A stretch of 64,000 nucleotides of DNA from Diphasiastrum complanatum (taxonomy: Eukaryota > Streptophyta > Lycopodiopsida > Lycopodiales > Lycopodiaceae). A model generated the notes under the pieces. That model did no database searches. It worked only from the letters and a program-made list of their open reading frames with translations, and had not been told where the DNA came from. The stretch is from assembly GCA_029204225.1 (NCBI GenBank), contig CM055100.1, positions 35,055,645-35,119,644 on the forward strand, given 5' to 3'. The translations under genes were made by a program, and so were the position numbers. Below are positions 55,640 through 64,000 of this stretch, piece by piece (position 1 is the first letter of the stretch; each line of letters begins with the position of its first letter).

Positions 55640-56030
55640 TATAGTAATAGAGTAGAATATGTAGATAGAGGAGACTGTGGAGTTCCGGAGATAAGTGCCA
55701 TTACAGGAGGCCATACTATTAATAGAATATTAGTAGACTCAGGATCTAGCATCAATTTAATGACTGAGGAAATGGTTAAGGAGTTAGGATTAGAAGACCA
55801 GATCCAGCCTACTACTCATCATGAAATCCATTTAGCAGATGCATCTAGATGCACACCAGTGGGAGAGCTGAGGGGTGTTAACGTAAATATAAAGACAGAG
55901 ACCTTCATCATGAATTTCTTTGTCATAAATCCATTAGATACGCCACCATACTCAATATTATTTGGAAGGCCATGGTTATACCAGACAGATGCTATTATAA
56001 ATTGGTCTACCAAACAAATATTCTTTCCAA
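55640..56030 (+). pseudogene. Gypsy H retropepsin copy 2 (intact D-S-G motif)
   Basis: A second protease follows 565 bp after the first: EISAITGGHTINRILVDSGS, INLMTEEMVKELGLED, HLADASRCTPVGELRGVNVN, FFVINPLDTPPYSILFGRPW. The active-site Asp is at 55736 in D-S-G-S. The similarity to copy 1 in order and in motif wording (LADA, TPVGEL/TPIGEL, GRPWLYQ.D) supports a tandem duplication. The frame continues to 56275. Confidence 0.88.
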
Positions 56031-56278
56031 GCATTCTCACGGCCAGTCCATTAGGAGGTCACCTTATGAGATGGGGTGAGGAGATAGCGGAACCTACAAA
56101 ATCCTTAGTCAATTTCATAGAATTTTATGAAATAGATGAGGAAGAAAAAAAAGAGTTTTCAACATCCGAGTCAAGGGAAGTTCTGGGTGGAACCAGAGCA
56201 AGCCTGACTGAGGGGATGGTAGATAAGATTGATTATGTAGAAATAGAAATTAGCAAGGGTGATTTGTATAAACACTAG

Positions 56279-57169
56279 TTAGCGGGAAGAGTACATAATA
56301 CTCTCCTTCAAAAGTATCAAAATGTATTCGCTTGGTCAATGGAAGATTTAACTGGTATACCGATTAAATGGGAAGAGCATAGAATAGACTTGATCTAGGG
56401 AGCTGTACCAGTTAGGCAAAGACAATACATGTTAAATCCAAAGTATTCATTATTAATGAAAGATGAATTAGACAAATGCATAAGAGCATGTATAATATAC
56501 TCTGTTCTAGGTAGTGAATGGGTATCACCTATTGTGATAGTTCCCAAAAAGAAGACAAGTAAAATTAGGGTATGTCAAGATTTTAAGAAGTTAAATGCTG
56601 CCACAACAAAAGACTATCATCCATTACAATATACAGACATGATCCTAGACCAAATAGCCGGTCACGAACGATATAGTTTTTCCGATTACAATCAAGTCTT
56701 CATTAAAGAAAAAGATAGATCGATAACAACTTTTACCATTGATTGGGAGACGTATGCTTATATGTGTATGCCCTTCGATTTGTGTAATGCGCCTGCAACA
56801 TTTCAACGCATGATGACAAACATTTTTCAGGTTTTTTTAAGGAAATTCTTAGAAATCTTCATGGATGATTTCTATGTTTACTCATCCATTAAATATCATT
56901 TAGATGCATTAGAAAAGACTTTAAGACGATGTCAAGAGGCATCTTTAAAATTGCATTCGTCCAAATGCTATTTTGGCATGAGGAAAGGCATTTTGTTAGG
57001 CCACAAAATTTCGAAGGATGGCATTCATGCCGATTTCAAAAAAGCTAAAATGATTTTAGAATTGGATGAACCAACTAATCTACATGAGCTTAGGGAAATT
57101 TTAGGCCACGTAGGATACTATTGTAGAATAATAAAAGAGTATGCTAGAGTAGTTACTCCTTTAACATGA
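56279..57169 (+). pseudogene. Gypsy H reverse transcriptase (one internal gap)
   Basis: Motifs: VPVRQRQYMLNPKYS, WVSPIVIVPKKK, IRVCQDFKKLNAATTKDYHP, then YSFSDYNQVF, TTFTIDWETYAYMCMPF, NAPATFQRMM and FLEIFMDDFYVYSS. Compared with the family, residues between LD and YNQ (GFSGY) are missing, so the first catalytic-Asp loop is shortened. A TAG stop precedes the frame at 56399. The thumb follows in the same frame (YFGMRKGILLGHKISKDGI) to 57166. Confidence 0.88.
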
Positions 57170-57787
57170 TTATTAAAGAAATCGGTTGAATATCATTGGT
57201 CACAAAATCACCTGACGCTTTTGAAAAATTAAAGCAGTCCCTAGTAGAAGCAACTAAAGTTAGACCTCTAGATTGGACGAAGAAATTTCACGTATATGTA
57301 GACACTTCATCGTTTGCAATCGGTGTAGTGCTTAGTCAAAGGATGATCAAAATATTCATTATTCAATATATTATGCTGGTAGACAATTAGCAGCATCTGA
57401 GAAAACTATTCTGCTACAGAGCAAGAAGCATTAGGTATGATTTATTCAGTGAAAAACTTTAGGCATTATCTACTAGGATACCCTTTTGTTTTCCATGTAG
57501 ACCATTATGCATTAAAGCATCTAGTAAATAAACCCGACCTTTCAGGAAGGATAGCTAGATGGGTTCTATTATTAGATGAATTCAATTATCAAGTAGAGTT
57601 AAGGAGGGGAAAGGACCACCAAAATGTAGATTATATATCATGGCTTAAAACTAAAAATCAATTTGAACCAATATCAGATGAATTCCCAGATGAGCACATA
57701 ATGCACATTCAAGCGGAATCATCTATTTATACAGACATCATTAATTTCTTACAAGATCAAATTTATCCTGATCATTTCAAGAAATAG
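57170..57787 (+). pseudogene. Gypsy H RNase H (broken)
   Basis: DAFEKLKQSLVEATKVRPLD, KKFHVYVDTSSFAIGVVLSQ and, after a shift, MIYSVKNFRHYLLGYPFVFH and DHYALKHLVNKPDLSGRIAR. The catalytic D of YVD is present. Two frames (57196-57390 and 57437-57787) cover it. Confidence 0.85.
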
Positions 57788-57789
57788 CA

Positions 57790-58887
57790 GAAGATAGTTT
57801 CTCTTGCAAAAGTGGGACCCTAAACGATTATAGATAAGGTATTGTATAAGTTAGGAGCTGACGATAATCTTGGCTGCTGTTTAGAACCCACCAAAATCAC
57901 TACCATAATAAGAGCACTACATGAAGAAGATTTGGGGGGCCATTATGCCCTTAAAAATGCTGTTAGAAAAATTCTAAATGCTAAGTATTGGTGGCCTACA
58001 CTTCATAGAGACGTTAAACTTTTCATTCAAAAATGTGATCCATGTTAAAGGATGGGGAAACCCAGCTTCACGACACACTGGCCACTTACACCGATCATTC
58101 CCTTAGCACCTTTTGAGAAGTGGGGAATAGATTTTGTAGGGCCTATCAAACCAACCACTCGTAAAACCCACCGACGTTACATTCTCGTTGCAACGGACTA
58201 TGCTACCAAAATGGTAGAGGTCGAACCTATAGTTAAAAACAATGCCAAAACAGTGGCAAAGTTCTTGTTTCAAAACATCATCACTCGTTATGAATGTCCC
58301 CTAGAACTTGAAGTGATAGGGGAACCCATTTTCTTAATCAAACCATTGAAGCTATATTATCGTATTTGTCCATCACACATCGTCAAACCACTCCGTATAA
58401 TCCTAAAGCAAATGGACTTATTGAGCGAGACAACAGAATCTTATGCAAAATTCTAAACAAAGTGACAGAAACACATTCTTCCAATTGGAATCAAAAGCTA
58501 CCATCAATTTTATAGGCATATCGAACTGCCGAGAAAATTACAGCTTGGCAGACTCCATATTACCTTGTATATAGAATGCACCCGATATTACCCATAGAAT
58601 TTGAAGTTCCAACCTTCCACATTGATAATGAGGAATGGATGGATGAGAATGATAGCCTCCAAGAGCGAATGATTGCTTTAACACAGTTGGAGGAGGACCG
58701 TCATTTAGCATTAATAGAAACTAAACGGGTCCAATATAAAAGAAAAGATATTAAAAAGATCAAAATCAAACGTGGAGACTTTGTGCTTCTATATGACAAC
58801 AGACACATGTTGTTTCTAGGGAAATTGCACACAAGATGGATGGGACCTTATAAAGTCATTGAAGTATTTAATAATGGATCCTTATAG
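57790..58887 (+). pseudogene. Gypsy H integrase (broken)
   Basis: HHCC domain: ALHEEDLGGHYALKNAVRKI, YWWPTLHRDVKLFIQKCDPC (57842-58046), with a TAA where the R of CQR is expected. Core: KWGIDFVGPIKPTTRKTHRR, YILVATDYATKMVEVEPI. The region around the second Asp is damaged. The C-terminal part (58576-58887) has MHPILPIEFEVPTF and KIKRGDFVLLYDN, then GKLHTRWMGPYKVIEVF. Confidence 0.88.
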
Positions 58888-59510
58888 TTAGCAGATCTCG
58901 AAGGACATTTACTTGACACTCGAGTAAATGGATCAAGAGTGAAGCGATCAAAAGTTTTGTCCGCTTCGCTCTTGCTTCAATATTCCTACCAGAGCAAGAG
59001 TATACAATATCCAACAAGAATATGAGATACTTGCTTAGAGCTTTAAATGGAGAGCATATTTCTTTTGGACAAATTGCTTTTAAGCAATTCTGTAAATTGA
59101 TTAAAGATAAATAGTTTTCCAGACTAGCTCAATTAAGTTCTTTATCTGAACACATAGCTCATTCAAACTTAAAGGAGGTTTTGTTTAGAGTGATGCTTTA
59201 GGCTTCGGCTGACTCCCTACACACATTAGTTAGAATTGTCGCTCTCGGATGTCACCTGTAAATCCATGTTACAAAATCTGGAATTCAGTACAAAGTGAAG
59301 AGTGTATGCCACAGATAGATACCTATCAAAATCAATTACTGAATAACTCAGAGTGTGTTTGCTCAATTGATAAGTAGAGCAACTATAACAAATAACAGAG
59401 GAAAAGAATGCACAAGCTTATAGAAACTGGCTCTCTTCTCTCTATTGATAGCTATGAGGATTATTAAAATGTTATCTTCCTATCTCGAGTTTCGGGTCAT
59501 GTCCATGTTG
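58888..59510. other. Sequence between Gypsy H and Copia F
   Basis: No gene. AACTTAAAGGAGG (about 59166-59178) resembles a polypurine tract and could mark the 3' end of Gypsy H internal sequence; the LTR it would precede is not confirmed. Confidence 0.35.
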
Positions 59511-60181
59511 ATTTCCACTAAAATTCATGTTGTACATAAAAGGAGTGTGAATTGAGCACATATCCTTCTAGTGTAGCTCGGATTTGAGTTAGATAGGTTC
59601 AATTATGATGACATGTAGATGTTTAGATAGCATGCAAAGTTTTATTGTATGCATGCAAGCCACATGCAATCAGTGCATGCAACATGCAAAGTAGTTTCAA
59701 TGATCTACACATGTCTAGGCAGTTTCATGAGTTGACATGCAGTACATGCAACATACATGCATGCAGTTACACATGTGGATATATGGTAGGTGAATTAGTT
59801 CAATTAAGTGGACTTTCCATGCAACTCCACTGTAGGAATTCGAGTCTCTCTCATGTAGGAAAAGCTGGGCATGTTTTGCCACATTGTGAATATTGAGATT
59901 TTGGTGTTTTGGACTCATTCTCTCTCTACCGAGTTTTCTATGCCTAATTTTCTCTCTCTACACGAGAGCAGCCTCTTTTTCCCATACTGAACACTTAGAA
60001 TTATTTCTGACATTCAATTCTCATAGTAAAGAGCTAGATTTTTTCATCAGATGTATGCCATTGTGCTCTTGCCTTAGATTTTTCAAGCATTTGGTTCTTT
60101 GATCAATCTTGTGCAATCACAACACCTCAGTAAGATCCTGTAGGGTGTGTGGTGAAATTCACACGTGCTAAAAACTTCACA
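59510..60181 (+). repeat. Copia F 5' LTR (left end approximate)
   Basis: Ends AACTTCACA directly before the primer-binding site. The left border is estimated; the partner LTR lies outside the window. It contains a dense cluster of CATGCA words (59630-59770) and CT-rich TCTCTCTAC tracts, similar to those of the Copia B LTR. Confidence 0.6.
59630..59770 (+). promoter_or_regulatory. Cluster of CATGCA (RY-type) words in Copia F LTR
   Basis: Within 140 bp, CATGCA or its complement TGCATG occurs about nine times (e.g. TGCATGCAAG, GTGCATGCAACATGCAAAG, TACATGCATGCAG). CATGCA is the RY motif bound by plant B3-domain regulators such as ABI3/FUS3; use by them here is only a hypothesis. Confidence 0.6.
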
Positions 60182-60193
60182 TGGTATCAGAGC
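60182..60193 (+). other. Copia F primer-binding site
   Basis: TGGTATCAGAGC follows the LTR end CA without a gap, as in Copia B and E. Confidence 0.92.
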
Positions 60194-60540
60194 TTCATGC
60201 TTTGAAGAGGTGAGGGTGTATACATCAGATCATCAGTGTTTTTGCTTGCAAGAACTCGAATTTTGGAGAGGGATTCAAACTCGCTGAGAAACAAGCAATC
60301 ATAAGTGGATCAAATCAAGGCTGATCTGATCCAGCGCTCTGTATGGACAGAGACTCACACGTGTGAAATCAACCCTCATTAATGAGTGCTACTTCTCAAG
60401 GAATGATCCAAATTTGATGTTCTATAGCTTGTTGGATAGGTATTGAAGAGTCAACATCTGTGTTAGATCCTAGATTGAGATAGCAAGCAACATCCTTTCA
60501 ACTCCATTTTTTATCATTACTAGAATTTCTCACCAAGAAG

Positions 60541-61418
60541 ATGTCTTCATCTGGTTCACATTTCTTAGAGCACAGTGAGAGATTAACATCTTCCAATTAT
60601 GCAATGTGGAAGACCAGAATGGAATCATTATTGATTCTACAAGATGTAATGGATATTGTGAGTGGAGCTGAAGAAGAATCTGCTGCACCTAATGAGGCTG
60701 CAGCATTCCACAAAAGAACCAGAATTGCCCTTCATTTTATAAAAATGAATGTTACTAATAAAGTGTTAAGAGAGATCAGTACATGCACCACTGCCAAGAA
60801 AGCTTGGGATACTTTAAAAACAATCTATGAAATCAAAAATACTTCTAGATTGCTTACACTTAGAAACCAAATATTTCTAAGTTATCAAAGAGTAGATGAG
60901 AGTGCTTCATCATATGTCATGAGAGTTAAGGATCTTCAGAGCTAGCTGGTATTAGTGATGCTCTTAAGAACACTGAACTTGTTCAAGTAGTCCTAAATGG
61001 ACTTAGAGATGAGTATGACAATATTGTGCAAACTTATGCTGTCAGGGAGGATCTTCCATCCTTGGAGACATTGCAAGGTGTTCTCATTGCTGAAGAAAGC
61101 AGGCAAGAGAACAAGATGCTGAGGATCATTAGACGTTCATTGAAAGATGGTGGTGATGACAAAGCACTCTTCATCAGAGACAAGTCAAGAGGCAAGGGCA
61201 AAGGACAACAACACTTCAAGAAGGACAAAGCCAAAGAAGGTGGTGAGGATCAATCCTCACAAGCTGCAACATCCAGTGGCAAGAAGAAGCTGTCAAAGAT
61301 CAAGTGTTTTTTCTGTGGCAAAAAAGGACACTGTTCATCAAATTGTTTCAAGAAGAAGAACCAATCTAAGCAAGCTAACCTCACTAATGAGGATGAGTGT
61401 GAGGGTGTAGAGAGTTAA
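60541..61418 (+). pseudogene. Copia F gag with zinc knuckle
   Basis: Starts at MSSSGSHFLEHSERLTSSNY (60541). Gag motifs: YAMWKTRMESLLILQDVMDI, KAWDTLKTIYEIKNTSR and YQRVDESASSYVMRVKDL. A stop at 60943 and a shift lead to VLNGLRDEYDNIVQTYAV and a basic tail with zinc knuckle CFFCGKKGHCSSNC (about 61305-61348). One frame break separates the halves. Confidence 0.9.
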
Positions 61419-61433
61419 AGAGAGGATTCATTA

Positions 61434-62099
61434 ATGATGTCTACTTTTTCATCTTTTCCTTTTAAGAATGAAGAAGTCTGGTGGATAAATAGTGGGGCTA
61501 GTTCCCATATGTCTAGTTCTAGGAACTCTTTCACTAATCTCATGCCATATCTAGGTGCAAAAAGATCAATCTATACTGCTAATGATGTAGAGTGTAGAAT
61601 TGAAGGAATAGGTAGTATTCCATTGCATGCATCATCATCAAAATATTTTTGCTTACATGATGTACTGTATGTACCTAGATTGACCAAGAATCTCATTAGT
61701 GTAGGACAGTTGTTTGATAGTGGATTGGATGTCAAGTTTCAAGTTGACAAGTGTATAATCTCAAGAGAAAATGAAGTTATTGCTAGAGGATCTAGAATTG
61801 GTAAGTTGTACAAACTAGATTCTAGGGAGAGTGCTAACATTTCATATATTGCTTATGAGACCAAGGTTCTACAGGAGGATCTATGGCACAAGAGATTGGG
61901 TCATCCCAATTTCAAAGCCATGCAAGCTATGGTCAAAGAAGAAAAAGTTGTTGGTCTACCAAAGACACTGTCAAAGGAGCTTCTACCTTGTGAAGCTTGT
62001 GTGTTGGCAAAGTCACACAGAAGGCCTTTTCCTAGATCAAGTATCAAGACAAAGCAACCATTTGAACTTTACACTCTGATGTTCATTTCTCATTACTAA
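61434..62099 (+). pseudogene. Copia F protease and GAG-pre-integrase
   Basis: Open frame with WWINSGASSHMSSSRNSF, where the catalytic Asp is replaced by Asn (N-S-G), then YVPRLTKNLISVGQLFDSGL, DLWHKRLGHPNFKAMQAM and the C..C pair LPCEACVLAKSHRRPF. The Asp-to-Asn change (AAT, 61489) should abolish protease activity. The frame ends in the integrase first motif. Confidence 0.9.
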
Positions 62100-62688
62100 G
62101 AGCAAAGGAGGAGCCAACTGCTTTGTCTCTTTTGTAGATGATTATACCAGATGTTCTTGGATCTATATGTTGTCTTCAAAAGCCATGGTCTATGATGTTT
62201 TTCTTACTTTCAAAGCTTATGTAGAGAAGCAGTTTCCTTTCAAGTTAAAAGCTTTAAGAAGTGATAGTGGAGGAGAATACACTTCCAATAAGCTTAAAGA
62301 CTTTTGTGAGAGAGAGGGTATTCAAAGAGAGCTTTCTTGTTCATATACTCCTCAACAAAATGGAGTTGCTGAGAGAAAAAATAGAACTTTGTGTGAATGT
62401 GCAAAAGCCATTAGGCTAGAAGCTTCTCTGCCTAAAGAATTTTGGGGAGAGGCAGTTGCATGTGCAAACTATCTTTGTAATAGGCTTCCAAATCTTGCAA
62501 TAGGAGGAAAAACACCATTTGAGATGTTGTATAAGAAAAAGCCTAAGGTAGATCATCTTAGGATTTTTGGTTGTGTATGCTTTGTGCATGTGCCTCTAGA
62601 AACTAGGGAGAAGGAAGATCCTAGTGCAGTAAAAGGAATTTTTGTAGAATATGCATCCACTAAAAAAAGCATATTTTCCCTCTACTGA
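62100..62688 (+). pseudogene. Copia F integrase core
   Basis: FVDDYTRCSWIYMLSSKAMV, ALRSDSGGEYTSN, SYTPQQNGVAERKNRTLCEC and FWGEAVACANYLCNRLPN, then KPKVDHLRIFGCVCFVH. The second Asp box is DSGGEY rather than DNGGEY. The first Asp (HSDVHF region) is at the 62080-62100 frame change. It is well preserved otherwise. Confidence 0.9.
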
Positions 62689-64000
62689 CAAAAATGTTGT
62701 TAGTAGAGATGTGATCTTCCATGAAGATCAGAAGTTTAACTTGGATGATACACAGATCAAGGAGACTCATGCAAGATCTACAATCATCAATCTTGATATT
62801 GTTCAAGAAGATGTGAGGCCGAGGCTTGAGGAGGAGCAAATTCAAGCTACCACACCTAGAAGATCTACACGAGCAAGATCTGAGCCAAGGAGGCTCATAT
62901 ATGATGAAGAAGGAAGGCAAGTGGAAGGTGAAACTTCCTATCATGCACTTTTTATATCAGATGAAGAGCCTAAGGATGTCCAAGAAGCTTATCAATCCAA
63001 GGAGTGGGTTGAAGCAATGACCCAAGAATTTGAAGCCTTGATGTCAAATTACACATGGGAGCTTGTGGAGCCACCAAACAACATGCATGTGATTGGATGT
63101 AAGTGGGTATTCAGAATCAAGTATAATCATGATGGATCTATCAATAAGTAGCAAGCAAGACTTTGTGCCAAAGGCTACTCACAAATCAAAGGTCTTGACT
63201 AAGAAGACACCTTTGCACCAGTTGCAAAGATGGTAACAATTCGAATATCTCTCTTGCATGTTTTCACAAATGGAGTATGTTCCAACTTGATGTTTCTAAT
63301 GCATTTCTCAATGGTTACCTTGAGGAGGAGATTTATATGGAGCAGCCTCCAGGTTTTGTGAAGGAAGGTGATGAATCAAAAGTTTGTCTTTTGTTCAAAA
63401 GTCTGTATGGACTGAAATAGGCGCCAAGGTCTTGGTATGCAAGGCTCAATTCCTATCTCATATCACTCGGATTTTGTCTAAGTGAATATGATCCTTCTCT
63501 GTATTATAAGTTTGTAGATAACTTTGTAATTATTCTTCTCATCTATGTAGATGATATCATTCTTTGTGGAAACAATGAGAAGTTAGTTGAAGAAACTAAG
63601 CATGCACCTGGTACTGAGTTTAAGATGCAAGACTTAGGAGTTCTTCACTATATTCTAGGCCTTGAAATAGATTTTTGGAAAGGTCATGCATTTATAAGCC
63701 AAAGTAGATATGCACTTTCCATGCTCAGGAAATTTCATATGGAGAACTATAAAGGCATAGATACACCTATGGAGCACACTATAAAAGTTCATATTAAAGA
63801 TGATGAAAAATCCTTTGAGGACATCACTCTTTATAGGAGTCTTATTGGCTCACTTATTTGGTTAACAGTGACTAGGCCTGATCTAAACTTTTGTGTTCAT
63901 AAGCTAAGTCAACACATGTAGGATCCAAAGTTATATCATTGGAAGTTGGCTAAAAGAGTCTTGAGGTATATATCCTCTACCTTGGATTATGGACTATACT
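62651..64000 (+). pseudogene. Copia F linker and reverse transcriptase (stops, window-truncated)
   Basis: RRSTRARSEPRRLIYDEEGR, WVEAMTQEFEALMSNYTWEL, VIGCKWVFRIKYNHDGSINK, then TAG; after it AKGYSQIKGLD with TAA, FAPVAKM, then shifted QLDVSNAFLNGYLEEEIYME, PPGFV, GLK-TAG-APR and YVDDIILCGN. The last frame (63625-63921) has MQDLGVLHYILGLEIDFW, SMLRKFHMENYK, YRSLIGSLIWLTVTRPDL and ends at another TAG in LSQHM-TAG-DPK. Both TAGs replace glutamines present in Copia B. The reading continues to the window edge. Confidence 0.9.

Larger units (their letters stand above)
53881..58887 (+). mobile_element. Gypsy H, decayed Ty3/Gypsy element without visible LTRs
   Basis: The domain order is gag zinc knuckles, protease (twice), reverse transcriptase, RNase H, integrase. 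Integrase after RNase H identifies Ty3/Gypsy. The FMDDF catalytic box and two CCHC knuckles point to the Athila/Tat-like branch; that placement is tentative. Many stops and shifts make it inactive. LTRs were not found and may be divergent or lost. Confidence 0.88.
59510..64000 (+). mobile_element. Copia F LTR retrotransposon (truncated by window end)
   Basis: LTR end and primer-binding site at 60181/60182, followed by gag, protease, integrase and reverse transcriptase in Ty1/Copia order; the element runs past 64000. Its gag and pol are clearly related to Copia B (same motif wording, e.g. GSHFLE/GSHLLE and NTSRLLTLRN/NTSRVLTLRN), and the leader and LTR ends share TTCACACGTG and CTTCACA|TGGTATCAGAGCTT. 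It carries several stops and shifts and is inactive. Confidence 0.93.

Overview
This 64-kb window looks like nuclear DNA of a seed plant with a large, repeat-rich genome, most likely a gymnosperm (conifer-like). That is inferred from AT-rich sequence, stacked LTR retrotransposons, a CACTA DNA transposon, and one ordinary plant gene split by a 14-kb intron. There are no bacterial operons, no CRISPR array, and no rRNA or tRNA gene that I could recognise.

Layout. 1-13,080: an old minus-strand Copia element (A, right LTR 12849-13080) is split by a younger plus-strand Copia element (B, 2375-11517, LTR pair plus CTCTG duplication). The reverse transcriptase of B is in turn split by a 3.3-kb non-autonomous CACTA transposon (6494-9790, CACTACAAGAAAA termini, CTC duplication). 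13,081-21,330: degraded Copia pieces in both orientations, a shared LTR, and a diverged 1.4-kb duplication. 21,954-24,050: a broken multi-exon gene whose best-preserved part carries a DNA N4/N6-methyltransferase SAM-binding motif. About 120 bp upstream of its start lies a 600-bp array of short palindromes (24168-24765). 25,500-28,050: a minus-strand Gypsy pol remnant. 28,050-33,400: LTR-like pieces, a Copia 3' end, several short tandem repeat arrays and a perfect 64-nt palindrome. 35,565-50,694: a SINA/SINAT-type RING E3 ubiquitin ligase gene (305 aa, three coding exons). Its first intron holds a gypsy gag remnant, a Copia scrap and an internally deleted Copia element (E, 40682-45302). 54,156-58,887: a decayed plus-strand Gypsy element with two tandem retropepsin domains. 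59,500-64,000: a plus-strand Copia element (F) that runs off the window and is related to B.

How it fits together. The only gene that looks intact and cellular is the SINAT ligase; everything else is mobile DNA in various states of decay, plus the methyltransferase-like pseudogene. Insertion order on the left is A, then B, then CACTA. Many in-frame stops are TAG where the family expects glutamine, as expected from deamination of methylated CAG sites in silenced plant transposons. The least explained parts are the methyltransferase relic with its palindrome array, the double-protease Gypsy, and the perfect palindrome upstream of the SINAT gene.
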